From the NCBI GenBank assembly GCA_020851565.1, contig JADZCN010000098.1:1-64000 (forward strand): DNA of 64,000 nt, read 5' to 3'. Under the pieces are notes generated by a model. The model saw only the letters and a program-made list of their open reading frames with translations. It was not told the origin of the DNA and searched no databases. The position numbers were made by a program, and so were the translations under genes. The DNA comes from Acidobacteriota bacterium. GTDB taxonomy: Bacteria > Acidobacteriota > Vicinamibacteria > Vicinamibacterales > UBA2999. Numbering within the stretch: the stretch's first letter is position 1; each line of letters starts with the position of its first letter. Shown here one piece after another: positions 7,635 through 15,727 of the stretch.

Positions 7635-9935
7635 GAATTTCCACGTCGCGTTCATGAACACGTTTCGCCCGGGCTCGGCCACCCTCATCCCTGAGCGGAA
7701 CGGATCCCGCTGATAGGACAGGTGCTCGACGTAGTACCGATCCAGGAGATTGGCGACACCCACGCTCACCGCGAAGGCCCCGGCGCGCACGCCGGCGTGC
7801 ACGTTCAGCACGAAATAGGACGGCGTCTCGGCCTCGCCAAGCGAGGTGTCCACCTTCCGCTGCGCGGCGCTGCCGATGCCACCCAGCTCGCCAAAGGCGC
7901 GGCCGTTGTCGAAGCGGACGCGGGCCTGGGCGCGAAGCGGCGGCATCTCCGCGAGGTTGTTCCCCGTGGCGTCCGGGAGGGCCGCCTGCGTGAACGTGCC
8001 TCGCGTGTAGGAGACATCGCCGGAGAAGGAGACGTTGGCGTGCAGCCGCGTGGAGCCGGTGACCTCGAACCCGCGAAGCAGGGCGTCCACGTTGGCGAAC
8101 GACCGCGCGGTCGTGTTCATCACGCCTGGCACCATGGCCAAGCGCCGCGCCATGTAGACCGCCACGTAGTTGTCCACGCGGTTGACGAAGGCGTTCACCG
8201 ACAGCGAGTGCCCGCGGCCGTCGAACGTGACCGAGCCGTCGACGCCGGTGTTGCGCGTGGGCTCGAGGCCGGGGTTGCCCACCCAGTCGGTGCCCATGCG
8301 CCGCAGGCCGAAGAAGCGCTCGTTCCCCTCGGCCACGCGCGCGTTGTGCCCCACGCCCCCGGCCAGCTGCACCGCCGGCGTTGCGCGGTAGGTCACCTTC
8401 ACGCGGCCTGCCGGCAGCACGTCGGTTCGCGACGTGGCCGTGGTGGCGTGATAGGCGGTGAAGAGCGCCAGGTTGGCCTTCTGCGAGTCCGCAGCGGACC
8501 GGATGTGGTCCAGCCGGCCCCCGACGTCGAGGGCGGCCCGTGTCCCCAGCGCTCGCTGGTGCTCGGCGAAGAGGCCAATCGTGTCGATGTTGACGTCGGG
8601 GATCGAGTACTGCGAGGCGTACGCCATGCCTGCCATCTGGGTGGTCGTCTGCCAGTTCCTGCGGAAGGCCTCCGCGCCCACCGTGGTGCCGCCGGCAACC
8701 TGGGCCTCGGCGCGGGCGCCAAAGGTGTTCGTCGCCGCATCGGTGCCCATCGAGTAGCCGCGCGCGGTCGCCGCAGAGGACACGCGGAGCTCGTCGGTCA
8801 TCCAGTGGTCCACTCGGCTCCAGTACACGTCGGCCCGGATGGCCGACACGCGGGCACCCGACCGCGGCTGTTCGAGGCGGAGCGCGGCCCGGTCAGCGTT
8901 GTCGTACACCGCGTCCATCTGGAGGTACGGGTAGAGCATGTGGTCCGCCATCTGGCGCGTGTAGCTGGCCTCGAGTTGCCCGCCGCCCGACAGCCGCCAG
9001 GCGGTGCGCCCCCACGCCGTGGAGGCCCTGAATGCCTCCGAGTCCACTTCGCCGGGCTTGTAGTTCGCCACCGCCGTGAACAGGTTCCCGCGGCCATCGG
9101 TATACGGATCCGAGCGGCGGAACGAGTAGCCGCCCAGGACGGCAAGGCGCGGTCCCGCGTAGGACGCCGTACCCGACGGGTTCACGAACCCGAACGATCC
9201 CAGCGACAGCGACGGCGATGCGTGCCACCCGTCCGCCGGCCTGCGCGTGACGATGTTCACGAGGCCGCCCAGGCTGCCCTGGTAGCGGACGTCGAAGGGG
9301 CCCTTGCCGACCTCGACCCGCTCGACCTCGGAGAAGTCCACGTGAAACGCGGGAGGATCCATGCGATTCGGGCAGGCGCCGTACACGCGCTGGCCGTCGA
9401 TGAGCACGTTCAGGTCGCGGCTCTGCAGCCCGCGCAGCACCACGTCGCTGGCGATGGCGCCCTTCCGGAGCCGCCAGACGCCCGCCGTCTCCGCCAGCGC
9501 CTCGCCCACGTCGCGCGCTGGGCTCTCGCGGACCTCGGTCGCTTCGAGGCTGTCGCGCGGCATGGCGGCGGCCACCGTGACGTGCTCGCTCACGGCGGCG
9601 GGCGCCAGCGTGATCGTCACGCGATGAGTGGCGCCGGCCGGCACCACGACGGCGGAGACGATGCGGTGCTCGAACCCCGGGGCGTCGATGTGGATGTCGT
9701 ACGCGCCGGCCAGGAGATTGTCGAACAGGAAGGTACCCAGTTCGTTGCTGGCGCCGCGCACCACGCGCCCCGACTCCAGGTGCGTGAGCGCGATGCTCGC
9801 CATCGGCAGGCGGGCGCCGTCGTGCGATGTGATGGTGCCCGCGATGGACGCGGTGCTGGGCTGGGCAAGCGCAAGAGCGGGGACGAGCACGCACACGACG
9901 GCCATGGCCGCGTGGCGGCCCAGAGCGCGGGACAT
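7632..9935 (-). CDS. TonB-dependent copper receptor, OprC/NosA-like
   Basis: About 767-residue outer-membrane receptor. The ATG at 9935 follows an AGGAGG site. Order: signal peptide, carboxypeptidase-regulatory-like beta-sandwich (SIAGTITSHDGARLP to TITLAP), plug domain (ESPARDVGEALAETAGVW, IDGQRVYGACPNRMDPP, VEVGKGPFDVRYQGSLGG), then a 22-strand-type barrel ending FMNATWKF. The plug's CPNRM is the CxxxM half of the copper site described for OprC. A downstream DHWMTDEL supplies an HxM roughly 187 residues later, compared with 178 in OprC. LYPYLQMDAVYD is also typical of this copper-receptor group. Import of copper for the many multicopper and copper-oxidase proteins nearby is an inference. 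Outer neighbours are repeat arrays on both sides. Confidence 0.85.
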   Translation of the reverse strand: MSRALGRHAAMAVVCVLVPALALAQPSTASIAGTITSHDGARLPMASIALTHLESGRVVRGASNELGTFLFDNLLAGAYDIHIDAPGFEHRIVSAVVVPAGATHRVTITLAPAAVSEHVTVAAAMPRDSLEATEVRESPARDVGEALAETAGVWRLRKGAIASDVVLRGLQSRDLNVLIDGQRVYGACPNRMDPPAFHVDFSEVERVEVGKGPFDVRYQGSLGGLVNIVTRRPADGWHASPSLSLGSFGFVNPSGTASYAGPRLAVLGGYSFRRSDPYTDGRGNLFTAVANYKPGEVDSEAFRASTAWGRTAWRLSGGGQLEASYTRQMADHMLYPYLQMDAVYDNADRAALRLEQPRSGARVSAIRADVYWSRVDHWMTDELRVSSAATARGYSMGTDAATNTFGARAEAQVAGGTTVGAEAFRRNWQTTTQMAGMAYASQYSIPDVNIDTIGLFAEHQRALGTRAALDVGGRLDHIRSAADSQKANLALFTAYHATTATSRTDVLPAGRVKVTYRATPAVQLAGGVGHNARVAEGNERFFGLRRMGTDWVGNPGLEPTRNTGVDGSVTFDGRGHSLSVNAFVNRVDNYVAVYMARRLAMVPGVMNTTARSFANVDALLRGFEVTGSTRLHANVSFSGDVSYTRGTFTQAALPDATGNNLAEMPPLRAQARVRFDNGRAFGELGGIGSAAQRKVDTSLGEAETPSYFVLNVHAGVRAGAFAVSVGVANLLDRYYVEHLSYQRDPFRSGMRVAEPGRNVFMNATWKF

Positions 9936-10009
9936 GGGACTGCCTCCTGGGGACAACTCCGAATGTAGAACGCTCGTTCAGGCCTGTCGATGCGACACGT
10001 TGTCGCAGA

Positions 10010-10190
10010 CGCGGAGGGGCCGCAGATGGACGCAGAAGGGCCGCAGATGGACGCAGATGGACGCAGAAGGGCCGCAGATGAACGCAGATGGACGCAGAAG
10101 GGCCGCAGATGAACGCAGATGAACGCAGATGGGCCGCAGATGAACGCAGATGAACGCAGATGGGCCGCAGATGAACGCAGATGGGCAGAC
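10010..10190. repeat. long CGCAGATG(A/G)A array
   Basis: About 18 words of CGCAGATGGA, CGCAGAAGGGC, CGCAGATGAA and CGCAGATGGGC in irregular order. This is the longest array of this family in the window. It fills half of the roughly 400-base gap between the TonB receptor start and the IS256 remnant. Nothing else is recognisable in the gap except a candidate promoter area just upstream of the receptor. Confidence 0.9.
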
Positions 10191-10336
10191 GGGAAGAACG
10201 ACGCAGGGACGCGCACTAACAGAGTCGGCGGTGTCAGGAATGCTGTGTGTGAGGCGCCCAGCCAGTGATGCGTGTGGGCGCTGTGGGCGCGTTCTGTGCG
10301 TCCACGGGGACGGCAGCGTCCATGCGCCCGTGCATT

Positions 10337-10720
10337 CTACGCCTGCGAGAGCGTGACCCGGTCCTCGTAGAGGATCGCAAACTGCCGCATCGCCATTTTC
10401 CAGGAGCGGTCGCCGCGCTTCCAGGTGGCCGTGATGTTGCGCAGCGCGAGCCAGAGCAGCTTGGTGGCGGCTTCATCCGTGGGAAAGTGGCCGCGCGTCT
10501 TGATGATTGTGCGCAGTCGCGCATGGGCGCTCGCCAACGCGTGGGTGGTGTACAGCACGCGGCGACTGGTCAGGACCGTCTTGCCGGTCGTGCCGTTGCG
10601 AGGGTTGGTCGTCTCGCCCGGCTTGACGCCCCCGGGGGGATACCCCAGATGGTGGGTCAGCTCGCCGCCGAGCGCGCGCTCGATAATCGCCTTCTTGAAT
10701 CGGCGGACGGCTCCAACAGA
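10337..10720 (-). pseudogene. IS256-family transposase remnant with internal deletion
   Basis: Read on the minus strand, an N-terminal transposase segment (RRFKKAIIERALGGELTHHL, then GYPPGGVKPGETTNPRNG and TTGKTVLT) joins in frame to a C-terminal segment (SRRVLYTTHALASAHARLR, then TIIKTRGHFPTDEAATKLL and the conserved WKMAMRQFAILYEDR) and stops at 10337. In intact IS256 transposases these parts are separated by the DDE catalytic core of roughly 250 residues, which is missing. The product could not transpose. No terminal inverted repeats were recognised. The remnant lies between a CGCAGATG array on the left and a CATCTGCG array on the right, so the two arrays form an inverted pair around it. 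Confidence 0.85.
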
Positions 10721-10740
10721 GTCGGTCGATCTGCTCTATC

Positions 10741-10800
10741 TTCCAATCTGCGTCATCTGCGTCATCTGCGGCCCTTCTGCGGCCCTTCTGCGTTGTCTTT
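10741..10800. repeat. CATCTGCG array at the 3' end of the phosphatase-like gene
   Basis: Units AATCTGCGTC, ATCTGCGTC, ATCTGCGGCCCTT, CTGCGGCCCTT and CTGCG run up to about a dozen bases before the stop of the minus-strand gene ending at 10813. Orientation is opposite to the 10010-10190 array. Confidence 0.8.
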
Positions 10801-10812
10801 GTTCGACTGCCG

Positions 10813-12378
10813 TTACCTGCGGCCCATCCACGTCCGGAGTTCGTCCTCGCTGAACGCCGCCAGGAAGTACGGCTCGGCCTCGAGCATCGTCGTGATGTCC
10901 TTCCAGGTGAGGCCCAGGGCGCGGAGGCGTTCGGCGTCCATGAAGATCTGGCTGTTGGCCGCGTCGCCGTAGTACGTGACCAGCTTCCTCTCGGTCGGGT
11001 CGAAGCGGTCGTGGATACGGGCGACGATGTCCTCGGTGTAGTGCCGCCGGCCCGCCTCCGGCTCGGCCGGCATGCCGTGATCCGCCGTGATAGCGAGCAA
11101 CCGGCCGTTCGGGCCGGCCTTGCGGTCGAGGACTTCGAGCAGACGCGCGACCTGGCGATCGAGCTCCGCCATCTCCTCGCGCATCTCGGGGGCATCCGGG
11201 CCGTAGGCGTGTCCCACGTAGTCGGGACCCTTCATGTTCACGAACAGGAGATCGGTGATGTCGTCCGCCCCGAACGCCTCTCGCGTGGCGACTTCCACCA
11301 GGGCTTGGCCCTCGAAGCGCTGGAAGAGGCTCGACGCGCGGAACTTCGACGGATCCGAGATGTCGTGGCCCATCCACGTGCCGCCCGCCTCGGTCCAGAA
11401 GGCCTTGCCGTTGATGGCCTTCAGGTAGTCGGGCATCGCGTAGCACTCCGGGTTGGTTTCCCACCCCGCGTCCCGCGTGCTGTAGCTGGCCGCGATGATC
11501 TTGCGACCGTTCACCAGGCAGGCGCCGCGGCCCACCAGGCCCGCCGTGGCGCGGATGGCGCCCCCCTGGCCGACGATGATGGCCTTGCCGTCGGTCGTCA
11601 GGTTCCACACGTCGGCAAGGGTCAGTGCCATCAGCTCCCGTGGGTCCAGCGCCGCGTACGCGGGCTGCGGGCGCCGGGTCACCCGGTTGAAGATCGTGTT
11701 GGCCGCCAGCCCGTGGATGCGCGGGTCGGTGCCGGTGCCGATCGTCGCGTGGCCGACGCTCGTGAGGGTGGGCAGGTAGTCGATGCGCGTGTTCGAGAAC
11801 CACGCGCCCTCGCGGCGCAGGCGCGTCAGCGTGGGCATCACCTCGGCGTAGGTATCGAAGTAGTCGGCGCGCATGCCGTCGACAACGAGCAGCGCGACGA
11901 CACGCGGGCGCCGCGAGGTGTCGATGGCCTGGCTCAGCACGCGGCCGGTCATGGAGGCCATGGGAGGCGCTCCGATCGCCGCCCCGAGCGTGGGCGCGAC
12001 GTCCTGCTGGCGCGTGGGCTCGCGGTACTCGCCCGGCCTGACGAACGGGGCGCCGTGCAGCAGCAGCGGGATGTGCGCGTCGGCGTCCCACGGCGAGCCG
12101 TGCATGAAGCCGTACAAGGGATCGCGGTCGGTGATGACGTCACCCTCGCGAGGCACGACGAAGATCTGGCCGCTTCGGCCGGGGTAGTAGCCACGGGCGA
12201 ACATCTGCAGCCACCGTTCCCGCTCGGTGGCGGGCTCGCGGTCGGCGGCGAGGCCCGGCGCGGGAGCCGTCGTTGGCGGCGGCGAAGTCCGGGGAGCGGT
12301 GGCGCACGCGTCGAGTGCGAGAAGCAGTGGAAGGGCGGCCACCAGGTGGAACGCACCATGTCGGGTCGGGATCGGCAT
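10813..12378 (-). CDS. alkaline-phosphatase-superfamily lipoprotein with circularly permuted order
   Basis: 521-residue predicted phosphodiesterase/phosphatase, exported (hydrophobic start ending LALDAC, a possible lipobox). The usual PafA-like core is visible: VVALLVVDGMRADYFDTYAE (first metal Asp), the nucleophile region PTLTSVGHATIGTG with Thr near residue 206, GPDYVGHAYGPD and TADHGMP. The segment that normally ends the domain stands before it instead: GYYPGRSGQIFVVP and HGSPWDADAHIPLLLHG, the block with the last zinc His, then DVAPTLGAAIG, occupy about residues 64-137. No second copy occurs at the C-terminus. This is a circular permutation of the fold rather than a duplication. ATG 12378 is chosen; an ATG at 12414 is also possible. 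It is divergent from a cytochrome c gene. Substrate unknown. Confidence 0.85.
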   Translation of the reverse strand: MPIPTRHGAFHLVAALPLLLALDACATAPRTSPPPTTAPAPGLAADREPATERERWLQMFARGYYPGRSGQIFVVPREGDVITDRDPLYGFMHGSPWDADAHIPLLLHGAPFVRPGEYREPTRQQDVAPTLGAAIGAPPMASMTGRVLSQAIDTSRRPRVVALLVVDGMRADYFDTYAEVMPTLTRLRREGAWFSNTRIDYLPTLTSVGHATIGTGTDPRIHGLAANTIFNRVTRRPQPAYAALDPRELMALTLADVWNLTTDGKAIIVGQGGAIRATAGLVGRGACLVNGRKIIAASYSTRDAGWETNPECYAMPDYLKAINGKAFWTEAGGTWMGHDISDPSKFRASSLFQRFEGQALVEVATREAFGADDITDLLFVNMKGPDYVGHAYGPDAPEMREEMAELDRQVARLLEVLDRKAGPNGRLLAITADHGMPAEPEAGRRHYTEDIVARIHDRFDPTERKLVTYYGDAANSQIFMDAERLRALGLTWKDITTMLEAEPYFLAAFSEDELRTWMGRR

Positions 12379-12442
12379 ACGATGGGAGGAAGGAACCAGC
12401 CTGAAACGTATCATGCCTGGTTCCGTGCGAGGTGACGCGGTG

Positions 12443-12865
12443 ATGAAGAAGCCATTCGGGCGGCAGGCGGGGTTGCTGGGCGTGGGAGCGTTGCTGGTGG
12501 GCGCGGTCGTTGGCGCCTCGGCCGGCGCGGTACAGCCTGCGCGCTCGGTGAACGACGGCGTGTACACGGCCGCACAGGCCGAGCGGGGCGGGAAGATCTT
12601 CGAGAAGACGTGCACCGCCTGCCACGACACCGCGCGGTTCACCGGCGCAGAGTTCACCTCCGCGTGGACCGGGTTGCCCTTGAAGGGCTTGTTCGACGCC
12701 GTGCAGACGATGCCCGAAGACAACCCGGGCAGCCTCCCACCCCAGGACTACGCGGATGTCATCGCGTTCTTCCTGCAGTTGAACGAGTACAAGCCCGGCG
12801 AGAGCGAGCTCGAGGGGACCGCGGAGGCCATGGGCGCCATCGCCATGGAGGCCCGCAAGCCCTGA
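12443..12865 (+). CDS. small periplasmic c-type cytochrome
   Basis: 140-residue monoheme cytochrome c. A signal peptide (MKKPFGRQAGLLGVGALLVG) is followed by the heme motif CTACH near residues 57-61. A candidate axial Met lies in AVQTMPEDNPGSLPPQDYAD, the class I pattern often seen next to dehydrogenases. A GAGG site precedes the ATG at 12443. The divergent neighbour is the permuted phosphatase-like protein. The electron-transfer partner is unknown; a role in periplasmic oxidation is inferred only from the family. Confidence 0.88.
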   Translation: MKKPFGRQAGLLGVGALLVGAVVGASAGAVQPARSVNDGVYTAAQAERGGKIFEKTCTACHDTARFTGAEFTSAWTGLPLKGLFDAVQTMPEDNPGSLPPQDYADVIAFFLQLNEYKPGESELEGTAEAMGAIAMEARKP

Positions 12866-12917
12866 CGCCCGGCGGTTGAGGTAGAATCGGCCAACGGTCC
12901 CGCCTGCGGACCGACAC

Positions 12918-14489
12918 ATGGCCGACCCAACATCCGGCGCGGCGTCCTCGGCACGCCTCGATCGGCTGTACGCAGGTGCCCTGGCGCTGGCGGATTGGCT
13001 GAACGCTCACCGGTGGGCGGTGCTGGCCTCTGGCGCGCCGGCGGTCCTGCTCGCCATCGTCGCCATCAACCAGTTCGTCCTGCTCGGCTTTCCCAACTCC
13101 GGCGACGAGTACGTCTACCTCTATCAGGCCGAGACGATGGCGGCGGGGCGCCTTTGGAACCCGGCCCCGGCGCCTGCGGAACTCTTCCAGTTCAACTACA
13201 TCGTCCAGGAGCCCGGACGGGCCTACGGGAGCTTCCCGTTCGGGTGGCCCCTGATGCTCGCACTCGGTCTATCGCTGGGGCTGCCGGCCTGGCTGGTAAA
13301 TCCGCTGCTCGGCACCCTCACGCTGGGCCTCATCTGGTGCCTCGGGGCACGCCTCTACAGCCCGCGAGTGGGCGTGCTGGCGGCCGTAGTGGTCGGCTTG
13401 ACGCCATTTTTCCTGTTCAACGCGGCTTCGTATTTCTCTCATACCGCGTGTGGGGCGTTGCTCCTGGCCGCCGCCTGCGTGGCGGCCAGGCCCGATCGCT
13501 CGCCGGCCTGGGTGCCGCTGGCGGTGGGCCTGCTGGTGGGGTGGGCCGTCGTCACGCGCTATTTCACCGGCGCGGTCTGCGCGGTGCCCGTCGTCGTGCT
13601 GCTCCTGCGCTCCGGCGTCTCTCGTCCCCGGACCCTGCTGCTCTTCGCGCTGGGCGGGCTGCCGTGGCTCGCCGCACTGCTGGCCTACAACCAGGCCCTC
13701 ACAGGCAGCCCGTGGCGGCTGACGCTGACGCCGATCACGGTGTCGCTCTGGTTCAGGGACGGCTTCCTGCTCCGGGGCGCCGACATCCTCGCGAGCCACA
13801 TCGCCCGTCACCTGCTCTGGACCCCGCCGGCGCTGCTCGTTGCGTACCTGGTGTATCTGCGCGCCGCGCCACGCGAGCTGCGACGAGGCGCCGTGGAATG
13901 GGCGCTCATCCTCATGGTGGCGACGATGTACTTCTATGTGGAGCGCGGGGGCAATCAGTACGGGCCGCGGTTCCATTACGAGGCGTTCCTGTTCCTGGTG
14001 CCCTTCGTCGCCGCCAACGTATTTCGGCGCGTGTCGCTCGGCGGCGCACCGCGTCTCGACCGCCTGGCCTTTGGCGCCGTCGCGGCCAGCGTGGCAATCA
14101 TGCCCGTCTCATTCGCGGTGCACGCCGCGCTCGAGCGCGAGGTGATCCGCGAGCGCTCGGACATCTATGCCGATGCGAGGGCCGCACGGCTCAGCAACGC
14201 GCTGGTGCTGGTCGGCGGCCGCGTCGGCAGCGACCGGTCGATGGCCGCCCGGGACCTGACTCGCAACGGCATCGACTACAACGCGAGCGTGCTCTACGGC
14301 CTGGACCCCGGAGCCGCCGCGCAATGCCTGCCGGGCGCCCGGCTGCCGGGCCGCACGACGTACCTCTACGTGTGGGACGACGCGAAGGAGAACGGCGAGC
14401 TGAAGCCGGTCACCTGCGCCGCGCCGGCCAGACCCTCCGCGGCCGCTCCGGCGATGCCCGCGGCCGCACCCGCCGCCCGCCGTGGGTAG
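12918..14489 (+). CDS. GT-C family glycosyltransferase (GT39/ArnT-like)
   Basis: 523-residue integral membrane protein with a dozen or so hydrophobic segments. The first extracytoplasmic loop carries FPNSGDEYVYLYQAETMAAG, with the acidic DE pair expected for polyprenol-phosphate-sugar-dependent transferases. GSFPFGWPLMLALG follows, as in PMT/ArnT-like proteins. It probably moves a sugar from a lipid-linked donor to an envelope acceptor. TAGAAT at 12882-12887 is a candidate -10 box 30 bases upstream. The C-terminal tail is rich in Ala and Pro. No operon partner is evident. Confidence 0.8.
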   Translation: MADPTSGAASSARLDRLYAGALALADWLNAHRWAVLASGAPAVLLAIVAINQFVLLGFPNSGDEYVYLYQAETMAAGRLWNPAPAPAELFQFNYIVQEPGRAYGSFPFGWPLMLALGLSLGLPAWLVNPLLGTLTLGLIWCLGARLYSPRVGVLAAVVVGLTPFFLFNAASYFSHTACGALLLAAACVAARPDRSPAWVPLAVGLLVGWAVVTRYFTGAVCAVPVVVLLLRSGVSRPRTLLLFALGGLPWLAALLAYNQALTGSPWRLTLTPITVSLWFRDGFLLRGADILASHIARHLLWTPPALLVAYLVYLRAAPRELRRGAVEWALILMVATMYFYVERGGNQYGPRFHYEAFLFLVPFVAANVFRRVSLGGAPRLDRLAFGAVAASVAIMPVSFAVHAALEREVIRERSDIYADARAARLSNALVLVGGRVGSDRSMAARDLTRNGIDYNASVLYGLDPGAAAQCLPGARLPGRTTYLYVWDDAKENGELKPVTCAAPARPSAAAPAMPAAAPAARRG

Positions 14490-14684
14490 TGGCGGACCTC
14501 CGCAACCCCACCGGAAGGCTGCCTGCCGGGTGACCTATGTTCGTGCGGCCCTCGACTTCGCACGCTCGTGCCTGTGCTCTTCCGAGGCAGACCGCTCGGA
14601 AACCGGTTCGTGTCACGGTTGGAAGCGTTCTTGCTAATGGTGGGCACCGTGGCGATCAGGTTCACTCCGCAGGAGACTGCCTTC

Positions 14685-15539
14685 ATGCGTATTCGACTGT
14701 CCCCCTTTCTCACTCTCGCACTCGCGTTTGCGTTGAATGCGTTCACAGCGACCAGCGCGGCTGCCGTCACCCTCGGCGTCACCGCGCAGGGGGTGTGCCT
14801 TCCGAACGGTCTCGGCGTTCAGGTGACGGTCACCTCCGACGCCCCGGTGGGCTTTTTCAACCACAGCCTCGTGATTCTCTTCAACTCCATCCAGGTGGGC
14901 GGCCCGTATACGCTGGCAGGTGGCGGCTCGGTGACCGACACGTTCGCAGTGGTCGGTTCGGCGGGCGACACCGTGAGCGTGACCGCGACGGTGCCCCAGG
15001 AATGGGTGGACGCCAGCGGCAACGTCGTGGGCCGGGGCGGGAAGAGCGCGGCCACGACGGCGACGCTGCCCGGCAACTGCGGCCCGCCCGAGGTTCCCGG
15101 CGTGGGCCGTTTCACGGGCGGTGGCAATACCATCGACACCGCCTCGGGTCTCAAGATGACCCGCGGCTTCACCATCCACTGCGACCTGCTCCTCTCGAAC
15201 AACCTCGAGATCAACTGGCCTGGCACGGGTCGGCAGAACCAGTTCCACATGCTGCAGCACACGGAGGCGCAGTGCACGGACGATCCGGCCATCGACCAGC
15301 GGCCGCCCCGAGCCCCGGTGGACCGCATCGACGGCGTGGGCACCGGCCGCTACAACGGCCAGCCGGGCTACACGGTGTACTTCACCCTCGTCGATGCCGG
15401 CGAGCCCGGCACTGCGGACCAGATTGGCTTCCGCGTGGTGGGCCGCGGCGGCAACGAGGTCCTGAACATGCCGCTCCAGAACATCACGGGCGGCAACGTG
15501 CAGGCTCACTACGATCAGCCGCACCGCCAGCGGCCCTGA
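14685..15539 (+). CDS. secreted protein with post-COAP-like beta domain
   Basis: 284-residue secreted protein with a clear signal peptide (MRIRLSPFLTLALAFALNAF). The ATG at 14685 has an AGGAG site. The N-terminal half is beta-sandwich-like. The C-terminal half (GRFTGGGNTIDTASGLKMTR, then GFTIHCDLLLSNNLEINWPG, a TDDPAIDQRPPRAPVDR segment, VGTGRYNGQPGYTVYFTL and DAGEPGTADQIGF) matches a module repeatedly found in secreted acidobacterial and actinobacterial proteins (post-COAP-1-like). Three or four cysteines suggest disulfides. No enzymatic motif was seen and the function is unknown. A strong hairpin terminator follows. Confidence 0.7.
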   Translation: MRIRLSPFLTLALAFALNAFTATSAAAVTLGVTAQGVCLPNGLGVQVTVTSDAPVGFFNHSLVILFNSIQVGGPYTLAGGGSVTDTFAVVGSAGDTVSVTATVPQEWVDASGNVVGRGGKSAATTATLPGNCGPPEVPGVGRFTGGGNTIDTASGLKMTRGFTIHCDLLLSNNLEINWPGTGRQNQFHMLQHTEAQCTDDPAIDQRPPRAPVDRIDGVGTGRYNGQPGYTVYFTLVDAGEPGTADQIGFRVVGRGGNEVLNMPLQNITGGNVQAHYDQPHRQRP

Positions 15540-15550
15540 CGGTTGCCCGG

Positions 15551-15618
15551 CCCGCCGGCTCCCCCGGCGGGCACGTGCAGGAAGGGCGGCGCCCCGGCAT
15601 TCGGGGTTCCGCCCTTTC
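15551..15618 (+). terminator. double hairpin, Rho-independent-like terminator
   Basis: Two inverted repeats follow the stop at 15539: CCCGCCGG...CCGGCGGG (15551-15571) and GAAGGGCGG...CCGCCCTTTC (15581-15618). The second is followed by TTTCGTTTG, a short T-rich run. Its inner stem CCCCG/CGGGG makes the hairpin long and stable. It separates the secreted protein from icd. Confidence 0.65.
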
Positions 15619-15634
15619 GTTTGTACCCCCGCGC

Positions 15635-15640
15635 TATAAT
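15635..15640 (+). promoter_or_regulatory. icd: consensus -10 box TATAAT upstream of icd
   Basis: A perfect TATAAT lies 87 bases before the icd ATG. No well-spaced -35 hexamer is visible. Unlike many genes here, icd would have a normal leader with a GAAGGAG ribosome site. Confidence 0.55.
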
Positions 15641-15727
15641 TCGCTGTTTATTCCAGCCGGAGGCATCGCGGACCGTGCAGCCCGCTCGTGAGGGGCGGCG
15701 CCGGGGGCGCCGGCTCACTGAAGGAGC

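Noticed and set aside
7722..9968. 748-codon plus-strand frame opposite the TonB receptor
   Set aside because: Antisense shadow; the minus strand has complete plug and barrel motifs and a good ribosome site.
11011..12435. 474-codon plus-strand frame over the phosphatase-like gene
   Set aside because: Shadow frame without motifs or start signals.
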